Positions 1 to 7,332 of a stretch of DNA of 32,208 nucleotides are shown piece after piece. The DNA lies in NCBI GenBank assembly GCA_018220985.1, contig JAAOXS010000016.1, forward strand, positions 1 through 32,208, read 5' to 3'. This DNA is from Nanobdellota archaeon (lineage in GTDB: Archaea > Nanobdellota > Nanobdellia > PEZQ01). Within the stretch, counting starts at the first letter, position 1, and every line of letters starts with the position of its first letter. The translations under genes and the position numbers were made by a program. Below the pieces are notes generated by a model. It saw only the letters and a list, made by a program, of their open reading frames with translations, had not been told where the DNA came from and made no database searches.

Positions 1-99
1 AATAAAAATATTGATGATCCGAATGAGATTTTTGTTATGTTAGATAGTTTTTCTCCAGTTGTAAACGAGTTTGAAATGTTTAACTTTAAAAAAAAGTGA
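1..99 (+). CDS. C-terminal end of an unidentified protein (partial)
   Basis: Frame 1 is open from the first base of the window and stops at the TGA at 97-99, giving a 32-residue C-terminus that ends in a lysine run (NFKKK). It contains the stretch DDPNEIFVMLDSFSPVV. The gene starts upstream of the window, so I cannot assign a family. It converges on the leftward tfs gene with only 10 bases between the two stop codons, as expected for this gene-dense genome. A chance open frame of this length is possible, so confidence is moderate. Confidence 0.45.
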   Translation, partial: NKNIDDPNEIFVMLDSFSPVVNEFEMFNFKKK

Positions 100-109
100 A
101 TTTTTAGAT

Positions 110-406
110 TTAGTCGTATTGTCTCCATGCAGCTCCGCATTTTGTGCATTTGAAGAATTTGGTTGGCGCTTCATCACTTGCGCGGGTTTGTTTGAATGCG
201 AAGAATGCTTTTCTATTACCACACTTTCTGCATTTTGCAGCAACTTCAGGGTTGGCTCCGCCATCAGTTGCTTCTTCTAACATTTTCTTTTTAGTTTCAG
301 TTTTTGATGTTATTGTAAATTCTTTGGAAAAAAACGTTTTACACTCTGAACAGTACAGTTTTCCATTGCTTGGCAATAATAGTCCGCTGCAAACATTACA
401 AAACAT
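110..406 (-). CDS. tfs: Transcription elongation/cleavage factor TFS (TFIIS/Rpb9-like)
   Basis: A 98-residue protein with two zinc ribbons. The N-terminal ribbon uses C3, C6, C19 and C22. The C-terminal TFIIS-type ribbon uses C59, C62, C87 and C90, with the acidic pair D78-E79 inside the motif QTRASDEAPT. In this family that pair reaches the RNA polymerase active site and stimulates cleavage of backtracked RNA. The two ribbons are joined by a charged linker. I start at the ATG at 406 (protein MFCNVC...), because the longer frame begins at a TTG five codons upstream, and because a GGAG sits about 10 nt before the ATG. The start overlaps the 3' end of the signal peptidase gene by 11 nt, so this is the last gene of the rpoL operon. 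Confidence 0.93.
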   Translation of the reverse strand: MFCNVCSGLLLPSNGKLYCSECKTFFSKEFTITSKTETKKKMLEEATDGGANPEVAAKCRKCGNRKAFFAFKQTRASDEAPTKFFKCTKCGAAWRQYD

Positions 407-980
407 TTTTAACAGCTCCAATAAAGTTTGTCAGTAACATTTTTGGTATTCCCAAAAACGGAATTCTGTTACGCGCCACTCCTTTAACGAGTTCGTATGG
501 AATCCGTAATTCGGAGGGTATGCTTCCAGGGTTATGGTCTCCTTTTGTCGTGTAATAATATTGTTCGTTTTCGAATTTTATTTGAATAACTCTGTGAATT
601 ATTAAGTAATTGTCTTTTTTGAAAACTAAAATGTCGCCTACAATTATGTCTTCAGGGTTTTTTTTCCATACCAGCATTAAGTCTCCGGGGTTTAATCCGT
701 TATCGTACGGGAACGCGTTTATTTCTCTTAATGGAATTCCTAATTCTTGCTGTAAATATGTGTAATGCGTTCTTTCAGTTGTTGAGTCATGAATCATGCT
801 ACCACTCACAACTGCAACTATATCATTTATTCCTATTGTGTTTGAAAGTAAAAACAAAAACGCGGGATAAACAATGTTTAATATGACTATTGAAAAAATG
901 AAGAAAGTTATGTAAGAGTAAATGGATTTACCGTGCCATATGAAATTCCAGAAGTTTTTCAAATCTTTCTGCAAACCCAT
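396..980 (-). CDS. Signal peptidase I, archaeal/ER (Sec11) type
   Basis: A 194-residue membrane serine peptidase expected to remove Sec signal peptides on the outer face of the membrane. One transmembrane segment lies at about residues 20-46. The catalytic serine is S61 in VSGSM. The archaeal/eukaryotic type uses histidine rather than lysine as the base, seen here as H129 in IIHRV. An aspartate follows at D148 in TKGDHNPGS. The spacing between the serine and the VGDIL motif (about 115) is long, with an insertion at roughly 66-100. The gene abuts rpoL (stop and start directly adjacent) and overlaps tfs, so it sits between two transcription genes in one operon. It could process the Sec-type signal of the secreted protein at 24191. 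Class III pilin signals need a different peptidase. Confidence 0.92.
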   Translation of the reverse strand: MGLQKDLKNFWNFIWHGKSIYSYITFFIFSIVILNIVYPAFLFLLSNTIGINDIVAVVSGSMIHDSTTERTHYTYLQQELGIPLREINAFPYDNGLNPGDLMLVWKKNPEDIIVGDILVFKKDNYLIIHRVIQIKFENEQYYYTTKGDHNPGSIPSELRIPYELVKGVARNRIPFLGIPKMLLTNFIGAVKNVL

Positions 981-1256
981 TTATTTCACTATTGATACTA
1001 ACTGTTTTCTTAGTGTTTCAACAGTTAAGCTAAGATTTTTCAAAGCTTTGTTCATTATAGTGGTTGGATCTTTTGTTTTTGTTCTTATTATTAATGTGTA
1101 GTTTTCGAATAGTTCATGTTCTTTTTTGTAAGCTGTGAAAGTAACATCACTATCTTTCAGTAATTCTTTTACTAATAAGTTAAGAACTTCATGATTCCCT
1201 TCTGTTACACTTAATCTAAGCATTTTTGTTGATTTTCCTAATACTTTAGTATTCAT
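981..1256 (-). CDS. rpoL: DNA-directed RNA polymerase subunit L (Rpb11/AC19-like)
   Basis: A 91-residue protein with the pattern of archaeal RpoL: a beta strand near the N-terminus, then NLLVKELLKDSDVTFTAYKK (about 27-46), then a strand with TLIIRTKTKDP and a C-terminal helix. RpoL pairs with subunit D to form the assembly platform of archaeal RNA polymerase. The length is typical. The ATG at 1256 fits a leaderless transcript: a TATA-like run (TTTTTTAAAC on the minus strand, about 1279-1288) lies about 26 nt upstream. It is the first gene of a three-gene leftward operon. I considered the KEOPS subunit Pcc1, which has a similar size, but the DVTFTAY region is that of RpoL. Confidence 0.88.
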   Translation of the reverse strand: MNTKVLGKSTKMLRLSVTEGNHEVLNLLVKELLKDSDVTFTAYKKEHELFENYTLIIRTKTKDPTTIMNKALKNLSLTVETLRKQLVSIVK

Positions 1257-1348
1257 GCTATCAAAACATTAATATTGTGTTTAAAAAAGTTGCGATTTAC
1301 ATTGTCTTTGGAAAATGATTTAAATGCTTTTATGATGATTGTCTATGT
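1257..1348. promoter_or_regulatory. Divergent promoter region between rpoL and nop5
   Basis: These 92 bases separate divergent rpoL and nop5. On the minus strand a TTTTTTAAAC element (about 1279-1288) sits about 26 nt before the rpoL ATG. On the plus strand ATTTAAAT (about 1318-1325) sits about 27 nt before the nop5 ATG. Both spacings fit archaeal TATA boxes with transcription starting at or next to the start codon. Confidence 0.6.
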
Positions 1349-2221
1349 ATGAATAATAAAGTTTCACCAGTTAGCGAAAATGGCAAGTCAATTAGTGTTA
1401 AAAGGGCTTTAGAATTGTTTGAAAAACCCTATGATGTTAATAGAGTTATTGATTTTGACGTGTTCGGAGTTAAAAATGTTAATCATCATTTAAGCGTTTT
1501 TTTTGAGGAATTAACTCGTAAAAAGATTAAGAATTCTTTTTCAAGGGATCAAATAATTATTCAAACAGTAAAGTACGCTGAAGAACTAGATTTTGTTATT
1601 AACAAGGTCTTTGAAAGATTATTTGAATGGTTTGGTTTGTATTATCCTGAAGCTTCTCTAAAAATTGAGAGTGTGGAAAAGTTCGCTAAAGTTTTGAAGC
1701 GCGGTGTTGATAAAAAAACTGTTAGTTCCATTTTAGGCATTAGTGATTATTCTATGGGTGGTGATTTTGAAGAGAAGGATGTTAGAGAATTAGAAAGTAA
1801 TGTTGCCATGTTTAATTGTTTGCTTAATGAACGGGATAATGTTAAAAAGTATGTTGAAAAATTAATGAAAAATATCGCTCCTAATACAGCGCTTGTCGCA
1901 ACTCCTGTGTTAGGCGCTAAATTAATCAGCCATGCAAATGGTTTGGAGAATCTTGCTAAAAAGCCGTCTTCAACAATTCAAGTTATGGGTGCTGAAAAAG
2001 CTTTATTTAGACATTTAACTACTGGTGCTAAGAGTCCTAAGCATGGTTTGTTATTGCAACATCCTTTGATGAATAAGGTTGCTTTCAAAAATAGGGGCAA
2101 AATGGCGCGTTCTATTGCTAATAAGACCTCAATAGCTGTGAAAATGGATTTTTACGGTAAAAAAGTTATTAAGCATGATTTGTTAAAATCGTTGAATTTG
2201 CGGGCGGTTAGTTTAAAATGA
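1349..2221 (+). CDS. nop5: Nop5/Nop56/58 core protein of C/D box sRNPs
   Basis: A 290-residue protein carrying the Nop domain signature GAEKALFRHLTTGAKSPKHG at residues 214-233. In C/D box ribonucleoproteins it binds the L7Ae-RNA platform and recruits fibrillarin for guide-directed 2'-O-methylation of rRNA and tRNA. A coiled-coil-like helical stretch (about 140-175) precedes the Nop domain, as in homologues. The protein is shorter than typical archaeal Nop5 (around 400 residues), with a reduced N-terminal fibrillarin-binding domain and a short tail (ending at about 290). The start has a TATA-like element about 27 nt upstream. It overlaps fibrillarin by 4 nt (ATGA), the classic archaeal pair. 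Confidence 0.93.
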   Translation: MNNKVSPVSENGKSISVKRALELFEKPYDVNRVIDFDVFGVKNVNHHLSVFFEELTRKKIKNSFSRDQIIIQTVKYAEELDFVINKVFERLFEWFGLYYPEASLKIESVEKFAKVLKRGVDKKTVSSILGISDYSMGGDFEEKDVRELESNVAMFNCLLNERDNVKKYVEKLMKNIAPNTALVATPVLGAKLISHANGLENLAKKPSSTIQVMGAEKALFRHLTTGAKSPKHGLLLQHPLMNKVAFKNRGKMARSIANKTSIAVKMDFYGKKVIKHDLLKSLNLRAVSLK

Positions 2222-2883
2222 AAGTTAAGAAAGATAAAAGTGTTGAAGGTTTGTTCTGGGTTAATCGTAAGATTGCTACCAAAAATCTTGTCAAACGTAA
2301 GCGTGTTTACGGTGAGAAACTCGTTAAAGTTGGAAAGGACGAGTTCAGGTTATGGGATCCTACTCGCAGTAAGCTTGGCGCCGCGATTATGAGGGATTGT
2401 TTGGATTTAGGGTTTAAAAGTAATAGTAAAGTTTTGTATTTAGGCGCTGCTTCTGGAACAACTGTTAGTCACGTTAGTGATATGTTACCTGATGGTAGAG
2501 TTTACGCTTTGGACGTTGCTCCTCGTGTTGTTAGGGAGTTGTTAAGTGTTGCAGAGGACAGGGAAAACTTGTTTCCTTTAATTTTTAATGCTAACATACC
2601 TAATAGTTACGCTAATCTCATTGAGGATGTTGACGTGGTTTTTCAGGATGTTGCGCAAAAGAATCAAGTTCAAATTTTGGTGAAGAATTGTGATGTTTTC
2701 TTAAAAAAAGGCGGTTACGCTTTGCTTGCTCTGAAAGCGCGTAGTGTGGACGTTACGAAAAAGCCAGGTCAGGTTTTTGAAGTTGCGCGTCAAGAGTTAA
2801 GTAAGTATTTTAAAGTTTTGCGAATGGTTAAATTAGAGCCTTTTGAAAAAGATCATGCTTTTTTCGTGCTTAAAAAATTATGA
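2218..2883 (+). CDS. flpA: Fibrillarin-like rRNA/tRNA 2'-O-methyltransferase
   Basis: A 221-residue SAM-dependent methyltransferase that acts as the catalytic subunit of C/D box sRNPs. Visible motifs are the fibrillarin N-terminal strand region ending in FRLWDPTRSKLGAAI (43-57), SAM motif I LGAASGTT (75-82), the acidic residue after strand 2 in YALDVAP (D99) and the DVVFQDVAQKNQ segment with D144. A lysine in LLALKARS matches the conserved catalytic lysine region. The start overlaps the nop5 stop by 4 nt and the stop overlaps the next gene by 4 nt, so the proteins are probably translationally coupled. Length is normal for the family. Confidence 0.95.
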   Translation: MKVKKDKSVEGLFWVNRKIATKNLVKRKRVYGEKLVKVGKDEFRLWDPTRSKLGAAIMRDCLDLGFKSNSKVLYLGAASGTTVSHVSDMLPDGRVYALDVAPRVVRELLSVAEDRENLFPLIFNANIPNSYANLIEDVDVVFQDVAQKNQVQILVKNCDVFLKKGGYALLALKARSVDVTKKPGQVFEVARQELSKYFKVLRMVKLEPFEKDHAFFVLKKL

Positions 2884-3401
2884 TTGGTAAAATTTTTTTG
2901 ATAGTGGGTAATTCAGGGTCGGGGAAGGATTCTTTAATTAGAGAATTAATTGTTCATCCTTCTGTTTGCACTGTTAAGCGTTACATAACTCGACCAAAGC
3001 ACGATTCTGAAGATTTCATAAGTGTAAGTGAGAACGTATTCAAAAAATTACTTGACCAGAACGTTTTTTTTCTTAATTGGACAAGTTACGGTTTCAATTA
3101 TGGTGTGCCCCGGGAAGCTGTTGCGCTTGCTGAAAAAGGTTTTATCGTGTTAATTAATGTTAGCAGGCAAGTTGTTAACAAAGTTAAAAAAGTTAACGTT
3201 ATAGAAATTAAAGCATCTGAAAAAATTGTTAAGGAAAGAATTATTAGTAGAAAAAGGGAAGACGAAAAAGGTTTATTGGAAAGGTTAGTGCGAGTTAGTG
3301 AAATGCAAAATTTTTCAGGAGCTGATTTCGTTGTTGATAATTCAAAAAATCTTGATTGCGCTGTTAAAGCATTAAAAACAATTATATTTTCTAAAAAATA
3401 A
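2880..3401 (+). CDS. PhnN-like ribose 1,5-bisphosphokinase / guanylate kinase-fold kinase
   Basis: A 173-residue P-loop kinase of the guanylate kinase fold. The Walker A motif GNSGSGKDS lies at residues 10-18, with the KD variant found in PhnN. It is followed by KRYITRP and the segment FLNWTSYGFNYGVPRE, which matches the PhnN arrangement (a W...YGVG region after RYITR), then VLINVSR and a lid region rich in arginine (KERIISRKRED). PhnN phosphorylates ribose 1,5-bisphosphate to PRPP. It lies in the nop5-fibrillarin operon, overlapping fibrillarin by 4 nt. Guanylate kinase is the main alternative, but the RYITRP / YGVP pattern favours PhnN. The exact substrate is inferred. Confidence 0.72.
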   Translation: MIGKIFLIVGNSGSGKDSLIRELIVHPSVCTVKRYITRPKHDSEDFISVSENVFKKLLDQNVFFLNWTSYGFNYGVPREAVALAEKGFIVLINVSRQVVNKVKKVNVIEIKASEKIVKERIISRKREDEKGLLERLVRVSEMQNFSGADFVVDNSKNLDCAVKALKTIIFSKK

Positions 3402-3412
3402 ATGATTAGTTG

Positions 3413-4138
3413 ATGAGTGAAAAAGTTTTTTTCAAAAACAGGAAAGGTGAAAAACTGGTAGGATTACTTGATCACGTGAGTTTTAATAAAATAGTAGTTG
3501 CTTTGCATGGTTTTACAAGTAATAAGCAAATGGAGCTTAAAAGAATGGTTATGAGTCCTAAATTGACTAAATTAGGTTTTAGTTTTTTCAGTTTTGATTT
3601 TGCAGGTTGCGGTGAAAGTGATGGCGATTTTAACAAAACAAGTATTAAATCGCGTTCGCAGGATTTTAAATCATCTTTACTTTTTTTAAAAAGTTTAGGT
3701 TATAAAAAATTTGCAGTTGTGGGTTTTAGCATGGGTTCTGCTGTTGCAATTCAATCTTGGTCAAAAAAAATTAAGGTAATGGCATTAGTTGTTCCTTTAA
3801 CCCAGCCAAAGAATGTTTCCAAAAGATTAGAACATCCTAATAGTATTGTTAAACTTGTTGAAAAAAAAATGTTTGAAGCTATTAACACAAAAGTGTTTTA
3901 CGATGAGATCAGAGAATTAAATTTGAATAAAAATATTGAAAAAATAACGAGTCCGACTTTGCTGGTTCAAGCTAAGCAGGATACATTAATTTTGAAGCGT
4001 GATTCGAAAAAAACTTACAAATTATTGTCTTGTAAGAAAAAGTATTTTGAAGTTATTGGCACTCATTTATTATTATTCCCTCTTTCATTTGATAAAATTC
4101 TTGATGAAATAATTATTTGGTTTAAAAAATATTTCTGA
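3413..4138 (+). CDS. Alpha/beta hydrolase (serine hydrolase, likely esterase/lipase-like)
   Basis: A protein of about 241 residues with the alpha/beta hydrolase layout: oxyanion-hole motif LHGFTSNK (about 31-38), FDFAGCGESDG (about 64-74), the nucleophile elbow VGFSMGSA (serine at about 107), an acidic residue in QAKQDTLI and a late histidine in IGTHLLL. All parts of a catalytic triad are present. No signal peptide or membrane segment is seen, so it should be cytosolic. The substrate cannot be read from sequence. I start at the ATG at 3413; the longer frame begins one codon earlier at TTG. It follows the PhnN-like gene by 11 nt and closes the nop5 operon. Confidence 0.85.
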   Translation: MSEKVFFKNRKGEKLVGLLDHVSFNKIVVALHGFTSNKQMELKRMVMSPKLTKLGFSFFSFDFAGCGESDGDFNKTSIKSRSQDFKSSLLFLKSLGYKKFAVVGFSMGSAVAIQSWSKKIKVMALVVPLTQPKNVSKRLEHPNSIVKLVEKKMFEAINTKVFYDEIRELNLNKNIEKITSPTLLVQAKQDTLILKRDSKKTYKLLSCKKKYFEVIGTHLLLFPLSFDKILDEIIIWFKKYF

Positions 4139-4180
4139 TTTGTTACTAAACAAACTTAAAAATTTCACAGAATAGTAATG

Positions 4181-4245
4181 TTTAAATATGGTGTTTCTGT
4201 AGAGTATTCACGAAAAAACTCATGTTTTTAAAAAGGTGAAGAAAA
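4181..4245 (+). promoter_or_regulatory. Thermosome promoter and leader with Shine-Dalgarno site
   Basis: A TTTAAATAT element at 4181-4189 is a good archaeal TATA box; transcription would start near 4207-4211. That gives a leader of about 35-40 nt, unlike the leaderless genes around it. An AGGTGA Shine-Dalgarno site at 4234-4239 lies 6 nt before the ATG. A 5-codon mini-ORF (MFLKR, 4222-4239) ends on the TGA inside this site. Confidence 0.6.
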
Positions 4246-5883
4246 ATGACTGAAAATCAGCAACCCGTACTTATTTTACCTGAAGGATATCAAAGAATGA
4301 TAGGTAGAGGCGCTCAAGGCGCTAATATTGCAGCAGCTAAAGCTGTTGCGGAAACTGTTAGGACCACTTTAGGTCCTAAAGGAATGGATAAAATGCTTGT
4401 CGATTCTATTGGTGATATTGTTGTTACAAATGATGGTGTTACTATTCTTGAAGAAATGAATATTGAAAATCCTGCTGCTAAAATGATTGTTGAAGTTGCT
4501 AAAACGCAGGACGCGGAAGTTGGTGATGGAACAACTACTGCAGTTGTTATTGCTGGAGAGTTATTAAAGAAAGCTGAGGATTTGCTTGACCAGAATGTTC
4601 ACCCTACAGTGATTGCTAAGGGTTATAATCTTGCTGGTGAGCGCGCTGAAAAATTACTTGAAAAAATAAAAGTTAAGATTGATTTAACTGATAATGTTTC
4701 ACTTAGGAATGTTGCTATGACGGCTATGACTGGTAAAAACGCTGAAACAGATAAAGAAGTTCTTGCTAAAATAGTTGTTAACGCTGTTAAAAGCATTATT
4801 GAAGAAAAAAGCGGGAAACCTTTTATTGAAAATGATAATATTAAAATTGAAAAGAAAAGTGGTGGTAGCGTTCAAGATTCGAAATTGATTAATGGTATTG
4901 TTATTGATAAAGAACGTGTTCATTCTGAAATGCCAAGTGAAGTTAAAAATGCGAAAATATTGTTATTATCTGAAGCGTTGGAAGTTAAGGAAACTGAACG
5001 TAGCACTGAAATTCGAGTTAACACTCCTGACCAATTAAAAGCTTTCATGGATCAAGAGGAGACTTATTTAAAAGATATTGTTAGTAAAGTTAAAGTTACT
5101 GGTGCTAACGTGGTTTTTTGTCAGAAAGGTATTGATGATGTAGCTCAATATTTCCTTGCAAAAGCTAATATTCTCGCTGTAAGAAGAGTTAAGAAAAGCG
5201 ATGTTGAAAAACTTGCTAAAGCAACTGGCGCTAAAATTGTCAGCAATCTTGATGAATCTTCAGTAAAAGATCTTGGTTTTGCTGGCGAAGTTTTTGAGAA
5301 AAAAATTTCTGGTGAAGATATGATGTTTGTGAGCAAGTGTAAGAATCCAAAGGCTGTTACAATTTTTGTTCGCGGCGGGACAGAGCATATTGTTGATGAA
5401 ATTGAAAGGGCTGTTATTGACGCGCTTGGAGATTTGAAAGCGGTTATTGAAGAAGGCACTGTTGTTTATGGTGCTGGCGCTCCTGAAATCGAGCTTGCTC
5501 AAGGTTTGAGAAAGTACGCTCAGAGTTTGAAGGGCAGAGAACAATTAGCGGTTAACAAGTTCGCTGAAGCATTAGAAATCATTCCGAAAACTTTAGCTGA
5601 AAACGCGGGTTTGGATCCTATTGATGTTTTAACAGAGTTAAAAGCGTTGCATGATAATGGAAAGATTAGTTTTGGAATTAACGTGTTCACAGGTAAATCT
5701 GAAGACATGAGCAAGTTAGGCGTTGTTGAACCTTCCAAAATTAAAAGCCAAGCAATTAAATCCGCTACTGAAGTTGCCATGCTCATTCTCCGAATTGATG
5801 ATGTAATTGCTTCAGGTAAGATGAAAGAACCTCCAATGCCTCCGCAAGGTGGTATGGGTGGCGGAATGCCTGGAATGTATTAA
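4246..5883 (+). CDS. ths: Thermosome subunit (group II chaperonin)
   Basis: A 545-residue ATP-dependent chaperonin subunit that assembles into double-ring folding chambers with a built-in lid. Signatures include [17 protein letters not shown] (about 38-54), [13 protein letters not shown] (about 59-71), [14 protein letters not shown] (about 92-105) and a C-terminal [10 protein letters not shown] nucleotide-binding segment. The tail is a Gly/Met-rich [11 protein letters not shown], typical of chaperonin C-termini that project into the chamber. Full length, no disruption. It is monocistronic, with its own TATA box, a strong AGGTGA site and a terminator, in line with the high expression known for this family. 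Its codons are richer in A/G than those of neighbouring genes. Confidence 0.98.
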   Translation: MTENQQPVLILPEGYQRMIGRGAQGANIAAAKAVAETVRTTLGPKGMDKMLVDSIGDIVVTNDGVTILEEMNIENPAAKMIVEVAKTQDAEVGDGTTTAVVIAGELLKKAEDLLDQNVHPTVIAKGYNLAGERAEKLLEKIKVKIDLTDNVSLRNVAMTAMTGKNAETDKEVLAKIVVNAVKSIIEEKSGKPFIENDNIKIEKKSGGSVQDSKLINGIVIDKERVHSEMPSEVKNAKILLLSEALEVKETERSTEIRVNTPDQLKAFMDQEETYLKDIVSKVKVTGANVVFCQKGIDDVAQYFLAKANILAVRRVKKSDVEKLAKATGAKIVSNLDESSVKDLGFAGEVFEKKISGEDMMFVSKCKNPKAVTIFVRGGTEHIVDEIERAVIDALGDLKAVIEEGTVVYGAGAPEIELAQGLRKYAQSLKGREQLAVNKFAEALEIIPKTLAENAGLDPIDVLTELKALHDNGKISFGINVFTGKSEDMSKLGVVEPSKIKSQAIKSATEVAMLILRIDDVIASGKMKEPPMPPQGGMGGGMPGMY

Positions 5884-5893
5884 AAACTTATAG

Positions 5894-5942
5894 AAAAAGG
5901 TTTGTAATACCTTTTTTATTTTATTTTTTTTTAACAAACTTT
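5894..5942 (+). terminator. Hairpin plus oligo-T terminator after the thermosome gene
   Basis: Ten bases after the stop, AAAAAGGT (5894-5901) and ACCTTTTT (5909-5916) form an 8-bp stem with a 7-nt loop. T-rich DNA follows to about 5942, with a run of nine or more T. Archaeal polymerase terminates mainly at such U-tracts, so this is a likely 3' end. Confidence 0.65.
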
Positions 5943-5971
5943 TTTAAGTTCCTCAGTGCTAAAAATATATT

Positions 5972-6403
5972 ATGGCGAGGGAAAGTATTAGTACTGAAGT
6001 TAGTGATTTACGACGTGAATTAAGTGAGTTAAATAATCTTATTACTAAAATGGTTGCAACAAACATTAACGTGCAGTCAAAAGTCACTGAGTCTTTAATT
6101 AAAATGGATGATTTAATTAAAGAAGTTAAGGATATGGTTGAATTATTACAAGTCGCTACTGAAATGGAATCAGGGCCAACTGAAATTCACGGTTTTAGTG
6201 ATATGACTTCTTCTTTAAAAAAGTTAAACACTAATGTTGAGTCAATTGATACGAATTTGAAAAAAGTTTACAGGCGATTATTTGTTATGTCGCAATCAAC
6301 TCCGTTAAGTGGTGTGTCTCAAAGAAAGCCTGTTTTTCCTCAAAGTCGTCCAAGTTTACAGTCTCTTCCTGTTAAAGAAAATAAGCTTCCTAAAAAATTA
6401 TGA
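5972..6403 (+). CDS. Coiled-coil protein at the head of the pilus-like cluster
   Basis: A 143-residue protein without recognisable family. Residues about 1-105 are dominated by heptad-like helices (LRRELSELNNLITKM, LIKMDDLIKEVKDMVELLQ and LKKLNTNVESIDTNLKKVY). The last 35 residues are Pro/Ser/Gln-rich and probably disordered. No signal peptide or membrane segment. It overlaps the pilin-like gene by 4 nt, so it belongs to the pilus operon. By position it could be a cytoplasmic adaptor, in the way the coiled-coil parts of ArlC/D/E work in archaella, but I see no sequence motif to support that. A TTTTTAAG element about 26 nt upstream suggests a leaderless start. Confidence 0.85.
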   Translation: MARESISTEVSDLRRELSELNNLITKMVATNINVQSKVTESLIKMDDLIKEVKDMVELLQVATEMESGPTEIHGFSDMTSSLKKLNTNVESIDTNLKKVYRRLFVMSQSTPLSGVSQRKPVFPQSRPSLQSLPVKENKLPKKL

Positions 6404-7311
6404 AAAAAGCCCAGTCACAAATACTTGGAGCTGTTTTAATCACAGCTATTGTGATGCTGGTTTCCGGTAGTGCTTTTGTTTGGGGTAAGCCGTTGATTGA
6501 TAAGTCAACTGACAAGTCTAAAGTTGATGGTTTATTATTAAAAATGAGCGAAATTGATTCTGCGATTAAGCAAGCCGCGAGCACGGGCAGTTCGAAAACG
6601 GTTAAGGTTAGACTTCAAGAGCATGATGAATTAAGCGTTTCAAATGATGGGGGGTTAAAATTTAAGTCTTACATTCTTGTTCCAGTTATTTCCACAAAAG
6701 ATTACGCGCCGCTTAATTCGTACGAATTAGCTGTTGAAAACGAGTTGATAGGTGTTGAAACTATTGAAACAGTTAGTGAATCTTTAGGTATTTGCAGTTT
6801 ACCCCATGATGGTGTTGTTAAAAATGCGAGTTTGCTTTTAGAAGGTGAAAATTTTCACGTTGTTGTTTATAACACTAGTAATAGTTATGATTATGATCAT
6901 GTTTGCATAATTAATCACACGAATCAGCCTACAAATGATGAGTGCGCTAATGAGTTTCAAACAATACCAGTTAATGGTGTTGATTATGTTATTCAGCGAA
7001 TTGACAAGAAAGGGGAATTCGTTTATTTTACTGGTGATGAAGTTGAAAACGTGGGTATTATGACGCGGGATGTTCCTGGAGTTATTAGTGGTAAAAGCAG
7101 GGTGTTAAGCAGTACTGAAGGTTTGCTAACAACTTTAGTTCTTAATTATCGTGGTTTAATTGATAATAATGGTGTTATTCATAGAATTATAATTCAATGT
7201 GAAAATAATTGTTTGTCCACTAAGTCTGAGACATTGGTTAAAATAATTCGTTCGGACATTATTAGAACGGGAAGTTCTATAGATACTTATATCAATATTG
7301 GATTAAATTAA
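6400..7311 (+). CDS. Pilin/archaellin-like surface protein with class III signal peptide
   Basis: A 303-residue protein. The N-terminus MKKAQSQILGAVLITAIVML has the class III (type IV pilin) form: two lysines, a small residue and Q as the expected cleavage site (between A4 and Q5), then a roughly 20-residue hydrophobic helix. The mature part, about 280 residues, is predicted extracellular and beta-rich, with potential N-glycosylation sites (NAS, NTS, NHT) and four cysteines (in GICS, VCI, DECAN, QCENNC). It lies directly before the secretion ATPase, so it is a candidate pilus subunit. It is longer than most major pilins, and a minor or adaptor pilin role is equally possible. No prepilin peptidase is present in the window. 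Confidence 0.8.
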   Translation: MKKAQSQILGAVLITAIVMLVSGSAFVWGKPLIDKSTDKSKVDGLLLKMSEIDSAIKQAASTGSSKTVKVRLQEHDELSVSNDGGLKFKSYILVPVISTKDYAPLNSYELAVENELIGVETIETVSESLGICSLPHDGVVKNASLLLEGENFHVVVYNTSNSYDYDHVCIINHTNQPTNDECANEFQTIPVNGVDYVIQRIDKKGEFVYFTGDEVENVGIMTRDVPGVISGKSRVLSSTEGLLTTLVLNYRGLIDNNGVIHRIIIQCENNCLSTKSETLVKIIRSDIIRTGSSIDTYINIGLN

Positions 7312-7332
7312 ATTTATAGAAGGGTAGCGGGA

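Noticed and set aside
981-1256. KEOPS subunit Pcc1 as identity
   Set aside because: Size and fold are similar, but the DVTFTAY region and the following strand match RNA polymerase subunit L.
2880-3401. Plain guanylate kinase
   Set aside because: The KD variant of the P-loop and the RYITRP / YGVP layout fit PhnN better, although the fold is the same; kept as an alternative.
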